Positions 19,294 to 28,848 of a DNA stretch of 64,000 bases are shown in pieces; the stretch's first letter is position 1, and every line of letters begins with the position of its first letter. Under the pieces are notes generated by a model. The model was not told the DNA's origin and did not search any database. It was given only the letters and a program-made list of their open reading frames with translations. The DNA lies in assembly GCA_021826065.1 (NCBI GenBank), contig JAKADY010000010.1:1-64000 (forward strand), written 5' to 3'. A program made the translations under genes and the position numbers. This stretch comes from Pseudomonadota bacterium. GTDB lineage: Bacteria > Pseudomonadota > Gammaproteobacteria > Burkholderiales > Thiobacillaceae.

Positions 19294-19515
19294 ATGACCC
19301 TCGACCGCGCCCGCCAGCTCCTCAAGGTCCAGGCCGATTTCGGCGGTTTCTACAACGCCAATTCGGCCAAGCTGATCCTGTCCGAGGTCTACCGGGAGCA
19401 CGGTCAGGCCGCGGTCGACCAGCTCATCCGCGAGCTCAACCTCGACGCCATCTTCGGCTTCGAGCCGGGCACGCGTTTCGAGGGCGGGCTGGCGGTCGGC
19501 AAGCCCGATCTGTAA
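19294..19515 (+). CDS. Small helical protein of unknown function
   Basis: The 73-aa product has no recognised domain. Most of it is helical (RARQLLKVQADF and AVDQLIRELNLDAIFGF) with a glycine-rich end. It is 48 nt after pfp and about 120 nt before hppA. It resembles small conserved proteins seen next to PPi enzymes in autotrophic proteobacteria, but the similarity is from memory, not checked. Confidence 0.55.
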   Translation: MTLDRARQLLKVQADFGGFYNANSAKLILSEVYREHGQAAVDQLIRELNLDAIFGFEPGTRFEGGLAVGKPDL

Positions 19516-19634
19516 TTTAATTTTTTGCTAGAAATAGCATAAGCGAATCCTAATATACTAAGCACGGGGTCGTCTGGAGGCATTCCCGGCTGGCCGGCCC
19601 CGACCCGTTTGGCCCATGTAAAGGAGAAGAAGCG

Positions 19635-21685
<2,051 letters not shown>

Positions 21686-21686
<1 letters not shown>

Positions 21687-21743
21687 CCGTTCATGGCCGA
21701 TGGCCCCCTGCCGAAGGAAGCATACCTGCCGGCCATGAACGGT
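21686..21743 (+). repeat. 14-bp inverted repeat after hppA
   Basis: ACCGTTCATGGCCG (21686-21699) pairs perfectly with CGGCCATGAACGGT (21730-21743) across a 30-nt loop, starting at the last base of the hppA stop codon. It precedes a canonical terminator and may protect the transcript end or aid termination. Confidence 0.6.
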
Positions 21744-21751
21744 TCCGTGCT

Positions 21752-21787
21752 GCGGGCCGGACGCATGTCCGGCCCGCTTTGTTTTTG
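21752..21787 (+). terminator. Rho-independent terminator of hppA
   Basis: An 11-bp GC-rich stem GCGGGCCGGAC/GTCCGGCCCGC with a GCAT loop (21752-21777) is followed by TTTGTTTTT. Confidence 0.9.
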
Positions 21788-21916
21788 TGCAACAGGAGGC
21801 GAGGCCGTCGTCTCGGCGTCGGTCCCACGCCCGGCGGCAGGGTCGGGGAGGGCTGATACACTATCAGCACATACGGAGATACCTATCCCTTGATCACGCT
21901 CCGACAGAGGAAAGCC

Positions 21917-23290
21917 ATGAAAATCAAAACCCTGACCCTCGCCCTCACGCTTGCCGCCAGCACCCATCTGCTGGCCGCGGAACAGGCCCCCGCCGGCAGC
22001 GCACTGGCCGGCCAGCCGGACAAACCCGTGCCGCAGAGCCCAGAGGCCTGGCTTGCGCGCATGACCGACTTCACGCAAAACCTTTCCGCCTTCCGCGACC
22101 CGCGCGTCTTCATCCCCTGGTTGAACACCGTCACCGAACCCAATTTCTACACGGCCGCCCTGATCGGCATGCAGGACCCGGTGGGCTGGCTCAACATGTT
22201 GAACAGCATGGTGAACCCCAACGCCTACCGCAACTGGGCCCAGTTCGCCGACCCCGCCATCACCATGCGCTGGCTCGCCGCCGGCGCCGACCCGGCCTTC
22301 TACACGGCGCTCACCACCATCCTGACCGATCCGGGCAAGGCCATGCGCTGGGCCCTGTGGCCGGCCGATCCCAAGCTCTGGGGGGCGATGCTCAACCTCC
22401 TGAACCCCGGCCTCTATCTCAAGTGGACCCTGGCGCCCCTGGACCCGCGCGCCTTCAGTCTCATGGCCAACGTCGCTAATCCGGCCACCTACATGGGCTG
22501 GATGGGGGCGATGATGGATCCGCGCACCTACGGGCCGACCTGGGCCAACCTGCTGACCTATCAGCCCATGCCACCGGCCGCCCAGGCCAACCCCTGGGCC
22601 CCGCCGGCTGGCGCACAAGCGGTCGCGCCCTTCGATCCGAATGCGCTTGCGAGTATGTTCGGCGGCTTCGGCCAGCCTGCGCCCGCAGCACCCGCAGCGA
22701 CCGCACCCGCCCCGGCAACGCCGCCGGCGGCCGCGGCCCCCGCCGCCAAGGTACAGGAGGTGGCCAAGCCGGCCGAAGCGCCCAAGATGGCCGAGGCCGC
22801 AAAACCGGTGGAGGCGCCCAAGGTCGCCGTGCTGCCGAAACCCGCTGAGACGGCCACCCCTGCAGCCGCGCCCGCGCCGAGCGCACCGGCACCCGCACCC
22901 ACGGTGAGCAAGGTGGTGCTCTCGGGCGACACCCTGTTCGCCCTCGGCAAATCCGGCATCCGCGACCTGTCCAGGGAGGGCAGGCAGCGGCTCGATGAAG
23001 TGGCCGAAAAGATCAAGGCCCTGGGCGAGGTCGAACAGGTCAAGATCGTGGGGCACGCCGACGCCACCGGCAAGCCGGAGGCCAACCGCAGGCTCTCCGA
23101 GGCCCGCGCCCGTTCGGTCAAGTCCTACCTGGTGGCCAAGGGGGTGAAGCCCAGCGTCATCATCACCAGTGGCCTGGGCGATACCCAACCGGTGGTGCAG
23201 TGCGACATGAAGCAGCCGAAGGACAAGCTCATCGAGTGCCTGGCGCCCAACCGGCGTGTGGAGATCGAGGTCGTCGGCAAGGCTCGTTGA
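21917..23290 (+). CDS. OmpA-family outer-membrane protein with DP-type tandem repeats
   Basis: The 457-aa product has a signal peptide (about residues 1-20). Residues 61-213 form twelve consecutive 12-13-residue repeats, each starting with Asp-Pro, Asn-Pro or Glu-Pro and usually carrying an aromatic three residues later and Trp/Met further on. A long Ala/Pro/Lys linker and a C-terminal OmpA peptidoglycan-binding domain (about 330-457) follow, with the GHADATGKPEANRRLSEARA motif. The start at ATG 21917 has AGAGGAAA upstream. The repeat region has no known fold; a surface or scaffold role is inference. Confidence 0.8.
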   Translation: MKIKTLTLALTLAASTHLLAAEQAPAGSALAGQPDKPVPQSPEAWLARMTDFTQNLSAFRDPRVFIPWLNTVTEPNFYTAALIGMQDPVGWLNMLNSMVNPNAYRNWAQFADPAITMRWLAAGADPAFYTALTTILTDPGKAMRWALWPADPKLWGAMLNLLNPGLYLKWTLAPLDPRAFSLMANVANPATYMGWMGAMMDPRTYGPTWANLLTYQPMPPAAQANPWAPPAGAQAVAPFDPNALASMFGGFGQPAPAAPAATAPAPATPPAAAAPAAKVQEVAKPAEAPKMAEAAKPVEAPKVAVLPKPAETATPAAAPAPSAPAPAPTVSKVVLSGDTLFALGKSGIRDLSREGRQRLDEVAEKIKALGEVEQVKIVGHADATGKPEANRRLSEARARSVKSYLVAKGVKPSVIITSGLGDTQPVVQCDMKQPKDKLIECLAPNRRVEIEVVGKAR

Positions 23291-23340
23291 GCGCTCCGTA
23301 CATCTGAGCTGCCATCCTGGCGGTAACGTCGGCATAAGTT

Positions 23341-23378
23341 GTAGGAGCGACGGAAGTCGCGACTGGCGTCGCTCCTAC
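23341..23378. repeat. REP-like palindromic element
   Basis: GTAGGAGCGAC is followed, after 16 nt, by its complement GTCGCTCCTAC. The same sequence family recurs near 37160, 41572, 52551 and 59245, all in intergenic positions. Confidence 0.75.
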
Positions 23379-23440
23379 GTGGCCATGTCCAATCCTGTAT
23401 GCGCCGTGGTCATGTGCCGGTCGCGAACGTTGGTCTGCTC

Positions 23441-23707
23441 TTACATCAGATCGTCGCCGGTCAGGGAACTCACGCGTAGCCAGGAGTTCTCGTTGAGCTG
23501 CACCTCGTATTTCGCCCAGCGGCGGAATTCCTCCAGGCTGCATTCGCCGCCCTTGCGCCGGCAGACACCGGCCATGCCTTTGAAGCGGACGAGGGTCTCG
23601 CCGCCATGGGGATCAGGGGTGAGGGCCAACACCAGGCGCACGCCCCAGGCGCGACCGTAGGCGCCGTTGCTGTAATAGCGGCCTGGGGTGATCTCGGGCG
23701 CCGGCAT
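23441..23707 (-). CDS. Conserved small protein behind cbbO
   Basis: The 88-aa product has no assigned domain. It is rich in beta-type segments (WGVRLVLALT, TLVRFKGMAGVCRRKGGECS) with two cysteines. Start ATG 23707 lies 3 nt after the cbbO stop, so it is the last gene of that operon and likely acts with it. Confidence 0.6.
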   Translation of the reverse strand: MPAPEITPGRYYSNGAYGRAWGVRLVLALTPDPHGGETLVRFKGMAGVCRRKGGECSLEEFRRWAKYEVQLNENSWLRVSSLTGDDLM

Positions 23708-23709
23708 GC

Positions 23710-25842
23710 TCAGGTGGTGATGCGGCGGTAGATGTCGGCCACCTTGAAGGGCAGCATGCCGACGTCGTCGAGGATGATGAACCGGGCGGCGCCGTACATG
23801 TGCGGCAGGTAGTCGCGCGCCTCGCGGTCGATGGTGATGCAGAAGGGGTGGATGCCGGCGCGGCGTGCCTCGATCAAGGCCATGCGCGTGTCCTCGACGC
23901 CGTAGGCGCCGCGGTAGACGTCGAAGTAATCGTCGGGGCGGCCGTCGGACAGGGTCACCAGCACCTTGGTGCGCGCCTCCACCGCCTTGAGCAGCTTGGT
24001 CAGGTGGCGGATGGCGAAACCCATGCGCGTGTACTCCTGCGGGCGGATGCCGCTGATGCGCGCCTTGACCTCCTCCGTGTAGGGTTCGTCGAAGGTCTTG
24101 ATGCGGTACAGCTCGCAGCGCTTGCGGGTGATGCCGGAGAAGCCATAGATGGCGTAGCGGTCGCCCAGGCGCTCCAGGGCCTCGCACAGCAGGATCAGCG
24201 CCTCGCGCTCGGCCTCGTTGATCCAGCCGCGGGTACTGCCGGACATGTCCACCATGAAGGCGACGGCGATGTTGCGCTCGGCGCGGTGCAACCGCACGAA
24301 CAACCGCTCGCTCATCTCGCGCCCATCGCGGGCGTCGGCCAGGGCCTCGACCAGGGCGTCGATGTCCACCTCGTCGCCATAGGCCTGGCGCTTCATGAGG
24401 CGGTTTTCGTCACGCATCGCCTCGAAGGCGCGGCGCAGGCCCTTGATCGTGCCGGTGTGCCGTTCCAGGGTCTGGCGGTAGAAGTCGTCGTAGACCGGCT
24501 TGACCTCCTTCTCGCGCATGACGCACCAGTTCTTGCGGTAGTGCTGGCGGCCGTGATCCCATTCCGGGTAGAGCTCGGCGCCCTCCTCGTGATAGGTGCC
24601 CTGCCAGACCGCGTCCGGATCGGCGGCCTGTTCTTCGTAGAGACTGGCGTCGTATTCGCCGGGCCCCGCCGGCACCAGGTATTCCGGCGGGATCTCACCG
24701 AAGTCCAGCCAGACGGAGGTCATCAACTGCCTTACGTCTTCGGGCGGTGGGATCGGTGCGCCGTCCAGGGTGAGCTCGAGGTCCAGGCGGCCATCCTCCT
24801 CATGGACTAAAGCGGCAAAGCCGCGCTTTTCGGGCTCGGCGGCCGTCTCCTGGGGGCGTGCGGCGTCGTCGCGATGCCGACGCAGCTCCTCTTCAAGCTG
24901 GGCGAGCTTGATGCGCAGGCGCGCCTTTTCCTTGCCGACGCGCGCGGCGCGGGCGGTGGCGACCGCCTCGGGCCGCAGCTCGCCCTGATAACAGCGGGGT
25001 GGGAAATCGGGCAGGGCATAGGCCTCGGCCAGAAGGGCCAGGCTGTCCTCGACCTGGGCCTCGGGACGCGCCAGGCGTTCGCTTAAGTCGAGCCAGGCGG
25101 CGGGGAGTTCCTCGCCGATCAAGGCCGATAGGCGCTGCATCTCCCGGTGCAGACCGGGTAGCTCGCGGCCGATGCAGGCGGTGAGCCGCAGGGTCTCCAG
25201 GCCGTGGAACTGGGCAAGCGCCCGTTCGGGGTGGGGATAGTCGGCGCAGGCGGCCTGCAGGTCGGCGCGCAGGGTGCCAAAGCGGGTCTGCGCCCACAGC
25301 AGCGCCACACTTGCCTTGGCCAGCTTGAAATTGTCCTCCTGACCGGCGAAGCGGGCGGTGATGGCGGGCAGAAAGATGCGTTCACCGTCGGTGTAGGCGG
25401 TCTCGCCCTGCTCCAGCTTGAGCCGGCGGCCGGCCAGGCCATGCAGGAAGTTGCCGAGCACCCCGGCGATGTCCTCGAACAAGGCGCCGGCGGTGTGCTC
25501 GGCGCGCACGTGCATGAAGCCCCGGACCTCGTCGGCCACGCGGATGGCGGCATACATGCCGGCGCGGTCGTAGGTGTCGCACAGATGCACGGCCCAGGCC
25601 TCGATCGCACGGCGGTCCAGGCGCTTGAGGAGATCGGGGGCGCGCTGCGCGAAGCGGAAGGCCAGCGTGATGTGCGTGCTGGCGATGCGCCTGATCCAGT
25701 CCAGCACGAAGTCCTGGTCATCGCGCGTCAGACGGCATAGGGCGCGGGCGACCGGACCGACGTTGTGGAAGGTGAACTCGGTCTCCAGCCACTGGTCGAG
25801 CAGCCGCTCGATCTCGACGCGGGTGAGCTGGGCTTCAGGCAC
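23710..25842 (-). CDS. cbbO: CbbO/NorD-type VWA-domain protein
   Basis: CbbO pairs with the AAA+ protein CbbQ as a Rubisco activase in chemoautotrophs. The 710-aa product has a long helical N-terminal part, an acidic central part, and a C-terminal VWA domain (from about residue 520) with the MIDAS motif DMSGSTRG near residue 530. The start is GTG at 25842. NorD, the NO-reductase counterpart, is the closest alternative; no nor genes are in the window and the CbbQ-like partner favours the CbbO reading. Rubisco genes are not in the window. Confidence 0.75.
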   Translation of the reverse strand: MPEAQLTRVEIERLLDQWLETEFTFHNVGPVARALCRLTRDDQDFVLDWIRRIASTHITLAFRFAQRAPDLLKRLDRRAIEAWAVHLCDTYDRAGMYAAIRVADEVRGFMHVRAEHTAGALFEDIAGVLGNFLHGLAGRRLKLEQGETAYTDGERIFLPAITARFAGQEDNFKLAKASVALLWAQTRFGTLRADLQAACADYPHPERALAQFHGLETLRLTACIGRELPGLHREMQRLSALIGEELPAAWLDLSERLARPEAQVEDSLALLAEAYALPDFPPRCYQGELRPEAVATARAARVGKEKARLRIKLAQLEEELRRHRDDAARPQETAAEPEKRGFAALVHEEDGRLDLELTLDGAPIPPPEDVRQLMTSVWLDFGEIPPEYLVPAGPGEYDASLYEEQAADPDAVWQGTYHEEGAELYPEWDHGRQHYRKNWCVMREKEVKPVYDDFYRQTLERHTGTIKGLRRAFEAMRDENRLMKRQAYGDEVDIDALVEALADARDGREMSERLFVRLHRAERNIAVAFMVDMSGSTRGWINEAEREALILLCEALERLGDRYAIYGFSGITRKRCELYRIKTFDEPYTEEVKARISGIRPQEYTRMGFAIRHLTKLLKAVEARTKVLVTLSDGRPDDYFDVYRGAYGVEDTRMALIEARRAGIHPFCITIDREARDYLPHMYGAARFIILDDVGMLPFKVADIYRRITT

Positions 25843-25848
25843 GGGGCG

Positions 25849-26190
25849 TCATTCGTAGGTCTTGAAGCGGCCGCCGGCGGCGTTGGCCATGTAGGCCACC
25901 GCACGCTTGACCTCCAGGTCGGACAGATGCGGGTGGCCGCCCTTGGGCGGCATCTTGCGGATGCCGCGTATGGCCGTGCGCTCCAGCATGCGCTGACCTT
26001 CTTTCAGCAAAGGCCGCCAGGCCTTGCGATCGCCGAACTTGGGGGCGCCCAGCACCCCTTCGGCATGACAGGCGGCGCAGTAGTGCTCATAGACCTCGGT
26101 GCCGGATTTCGGCGTTTTCTCGCCCTTGGCGTTGGCTGTGAACGGGATGAGCCCGGCAAGCAGGGCGACGGGCAGACAACGGCTGCGCAT
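25849..26190 (-). CDS. Periplasmic c5-like monohaem cytochrome c
   Basis: The 113-aa product has a signal peptide (about residues 1-21) and one CAACH haem motif. A distal Met in KMPPKGGH could be the sixth ligand. An AGGAGG ribosome-binding site precedes the start. It is placed between cbbQ and cbbO, only 6 nt before cbbO, which is unusual for a cbbQO pair. Its role there is unknown; electron transfer in sulfur oxidation is the simplest idea. Confidence 0.85.
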   Translation of the reverse strand: MRSRCLPVALLAGLIPFTANAKGEKTPKSGTEVYEHYCAACHAEGVLGAPKFGDRKAWRPLLKEGQRMLERTAIRGIRKMPPKGGHPHLSDLEVKRAVAYMANAAGGRFKTYE

Positions 26191-26208
26191 GGGACCTCCT
26201 GGTGCGGC

Positions 26209-27021
26209 TCAGAAGATGGATGAGGACAGTTCCTGCATGGCTGCCAGCATGTCGGCATCATCGGTCACCGCCTGGGCCACCGCACTCTGACAGGCGGCCA
26301 CGGGGTCGATACCGCTGGCGATGAGCTTGCCGGCATGCACCAGTAGCCGCGTCGAGGCCCCTTCCTCCAGGCCGCTGCCCTTGAGGTTGCGCGTCATCTG
26401 CGCGAACTTCACCAGCCGTTCGGCCATGGCCGCATCCACCCCCGATTCGTTGGCGACGATCTTGCGCTCGAGCTCGGGGGCCGGGTAGTCGAACTCCAGG
26501 GCGACGAAGCGCTGGCGGGTGGATTGCTTGAGGTCCTTGAGCACGCTCTGATAGCCGGGGTTGTAGGAGATCGCCAGACAGAAGCTGTCGGGCGCCTCCA
26601 GCAACTGGCCGAGCTTTTCCATCGGCAGTGTGCGGCGGTCGTCCGCCAGGGGATGGATCACCACCATGGTGTCCTTGCGCGCCTCCACGATCTCGTCGAG
26701 GTAGCAGATGCCGCCCACGCGCACCGCACGCGTCAACGGGCCATCCACCCATACGGTCTCGCCGCCCTTGACGAGGAAACGACCGACCAGGTCGGAGGCG
26801 GTCAGGTCATCGTGGCAGGAGACCGTGACGAGCGGCCGTTCCAGCCGCCAGGCCATGTACTCCATGAAGCGCGTCTTGCCGCAGCCCGTGGGGCCTTTGA
26901 GCAGGATGGGCAGCTTGTTGCGGTAGGCCGCCTCGAAGATGGCGATCTCGTCTCCGACCGGCTCGTAATAGGGTTGTTTGCGGATGTAATGTTCTTCTGG
27001 GGCGAGGGTGTGGGCGCTCAT
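26209..27021 (-). CDS. cbbQ: CbbQ/NirQ-type AAA+ ATPase
   Basis: CbbQ hydrolyses ATP to remodel inhibited Rubisco together with CbbO. The 270-aa product has the N-terminal [17 protein letters not shown] segment, Walker A GPTGCGKT at residues 43-50, Walker [12 protein letters not shown] near residue 104, and [20 protein letters not shown]. The start at 27021 gives the usual N-terminus; an upstream in-frame ATG at 27081 would add 20 residues. The NorQ/NirQ alternative is possible, since these families grade into each other. Confidence 0.85.
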   Translation of the reverse strand: MSAHTLAPEEHYIRKQPYYEPVGDEIAIFEAAYRNKLPILLKGPTGCGKTRFMEYMAWRLERPLVTVSCHDDLTASDLVGRFLVKGGETVWVDGPLTRAVRVGGICYLDEIVEARKDTMVVIHPLADDRRTLPMEKLGQLLEAPDSFCLAISYNPGYQSVLKDLKQSTRQRFVALEFDYPAPELERKIVANESGVDAAMAERLVKFAQMTRNLKGSGLEEGASTRLLVHAGKLIASGIDPVAACQSAVAQAVTDDADMLAAMQELSSSIF

Positions 27022-27250
27022 GGAGGTCGATCTGGTCGGGCAATGAACGTTAGAGGGGCACAAACGAGGGATTGTCGTCAAACCAGACGGTCAGACTCAA
27101 CCCTTCGGCAGACAGGGGAAGCGGTAACGATTCGACACAGGCTGACACAGGGTGCAAACGCGGTGCTAACAGGCGAGGCCTAGGCTTCAATCACCGGGTC
27201 GCGGTGTACGACCCGGCGCGATGCAGCCAACCCAGTAAAGGAGCCAGACC

Positions 27251-27688
27251 ATGTTCAACACCATGATCAAGACGCTGACCATTGCCGGCCTCACCACCCT
27301 TGCCCTCGCCTTTGGTGCCGCCCGGGCCGATGGGCGGCCCTGCCACCCGCCCGGCGGGCCCAATCCCTATCTTCCACAGTCGACACCGGGCCCGGCGTGG
27401 GGCTGGCAGCCCTCGCCCGGCCCAGACCGCTGGAATGACCGTATCGACGCACGCCAGGAGCGGCAGATACAGCTCATCCGCTTGGGCGTGCACACCGGTC
27501 AGTTCACGCCGCGCGAGGCACACCGGCTGATGGAGGAACAGCGTGCCATCGAGCGGATGCAGCGGCAATTCCTGGCGGATGGCCATCTGAGCCTGGAGGA
27601 GCGCAAGCGCCTGGAGATGGCCCTGCTCGAGGCCCGATTCAACATCCGCGCGCAGTTGTACGACCGCCCGCATCATCCGCGCTGGTGA
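27251..27688 (+). CDS. Secreted helical protein of unknown function
   Basis: The 145-aa product has a signal peptide (cleavage near ARA at residue 26), a Pro/Gly/Trp-rich stretch, then a charged helical region with paired segments (TGQFTPREAHRLMEEQ, DGHLSLEERKRLEMAL) that look like a small periplasmic helical hairpin. AAGGAG precedes the ATG. A hairpin CCGGGTCG/CGACCCGG (about 27197-27220) lies in the 5' leader. The gene is divergent from cbbQ. Function is unknown. Confidence 0.7.
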   Translation: MFNTMIKTLTIAGLTTLALAFGAARADGRPCHPPGGPNPYLPQSTPGPAWGWQPSPGPDRWNDRIDARQERQIQLIRLGVHTGQFTPREAHRLMEEQRAIERMQRQFLADGHLSLEERKRLEMALLEARFNIRAQLYDRPHHPRW

Positions 27689-27725
27689 GGTACACGCTGG
27701 TCGTGACCGGGGTCACGGCCAGCGT

Positions 27726-28658
27726 TCAATCCCCGCCGCCGAGCTTGCGGAAGGCCTCCGAATACTTTTCGTCCTCGAGACGCTCCCGGTTGGCCTCGAA
27801 TTCGGCCCGCATCTGCTCGGCCTTTTGTTTCAACCGGGCCAGGCGCTTTTCTTGTGCACCGGGCTTCTCTTCCAGGAATTTCTCGTTGAAGAGCACCTGT
27901 TTGAGGAAGTTCATCGCGAAGTCGAGCAGTTTCTCATCGTCGGCGACGATCTCGGCCATGGTCGCGACCGGCACATCGTAGGTCTCGTTGAACGATGGGC
28001 TCATGACGAAGGCGCGGAAGCGGTCGAGGTCGTAGCTGGCCATGAAGAACATCTGGTTCGACAGTGGCGTGGGTCGTCCGATGGAGGGTCCGGCCGACTT
28101 GCGCTTAAGCACGAGCTGGCGCCAGGCGCGGCCCTTTTCGTCGTACTCGGTCACGCCCTGTTCCTGGCGGTATTCGTCGATGGTCAGTTTGCGTTCCTCG
28201 AGGTGGCCCAGGCAGGTCGACTCCTTGACCAGGGCGTAGGCCTGGCGGTCGACGTACTCGTCCTGGCGACGCAGCGACAGGAGCGCCACGGGGTAGTAGC
28301 GGCAGGCGGTGGGGCGGTCCTCATAGACGCTGCAGCCCTCCGGCACCATGAACTGGCAGGCAGTGCCGCCGTCGACGGCACGCAGCTTCACTCCGGGCAT
28401 GCCATCCTTGTCCATCTCGTAGGGGACGGTGTACTTCTGCAGGAACTCACCCGAACTCATCCCCAGGCGGTTCTTGAGCCGGAGGATGTCGTAGGGGGTC
28501 AGGGTGATGTCGATGTTGCTGCAGCAAACATTCCAGCATTTCACGCCGCGATGGCAGCGGAACTGGATCACGTGGCCGCCGTCGAGCATGTTGGGCATCA
28601 CCGGCGCGGCCGGGATGGGGGAGTCCTTGGCGAGGTTCTTGAATTGCGATTCGTCCAT
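27726..28658 (-). CDS. YkgJ-family cysteine-cluster protein
   Basis: The 310-aa product carries the YkgJ-type zinc or iron-binding cysteine pattern FRCHRGVKCWNVCC, then CQFMVPEGCSVYEDRPTACRYYPV. The C-terminal part is a charged coiled coil (about residues 250-310). The biochemical role of the family is not settled. It stands next to the aprA terminator region. Confidence 0.8.
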   Translation of the reverse strand: MDESQFKNLAKDSPIPAAPVMPNMLDGGHVIQFRCHRGVKCWNVCCSNIDITLTPYDILRLKNRLGMSSGEFLQKYTVPYEMDKDGMPGVKLRAVDGGTACQFMVPEGCSVYEDRPTACRYYPVALLSLRRQDEYVDRQAYALVKESTCLGHLEERKLTIDEYRQEQGVTEYDEKGRAWRQLVLKRKSAGPSIGRPTPLSNQMFFMASYDLDRFRAFVMSPSFNETYDVPVATMAEIVADDEKLLDFAMNFLKQVLFNEKFLEEKPGAQEKRLARLKQKAEQMRAEFEANRERLEDEKYSEAFRKLGGGD

Positions 28659-28660
28659 GT

Positions 28661-28699
28661 CGGGGATCGGGAATCAGGGATCAGGGATCAGGGATCAGT
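28661..28699. repeat. GGGATCAGG repeat tract
   Basis: Four to five tandem units of GGGATCA/GGAATCA lie directly upstream of the start codon of the minus-strand YkgJ gene. Related tracts occur near 53143, inside ileS at 54661, and at 61357-61448. Confidence 0.75.
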
Positions 28700-28789
28700 A
28701 CTTGCTGTTTGCGGTTGCTGCGCATCATACGCTCTGAGCTGATGCGTGGCGGTTGGTTCAATCTTGGCGCCGAAGAGCCCCGTTTACGC

Positions 28790-28828
28790 GTTAAAAAGCA
28801 AAAACCGGGCGCCTTGTGGGCGCCCGGT
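28790..28828 (-). terminator. Rho-independent terminator of aprBA
   Basis: On the minus strand, a 10-bp stem ACCGGGCGCC/GGCGCCCGGT (28804-28828) with a short loop is followed by TTTTTGCTTTTTAA. It starts about 20 nt after the aprA stop. Confidence 0.85.
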
Positions 28829-28848
28829 CTTGCAGCCATGACGACCGC

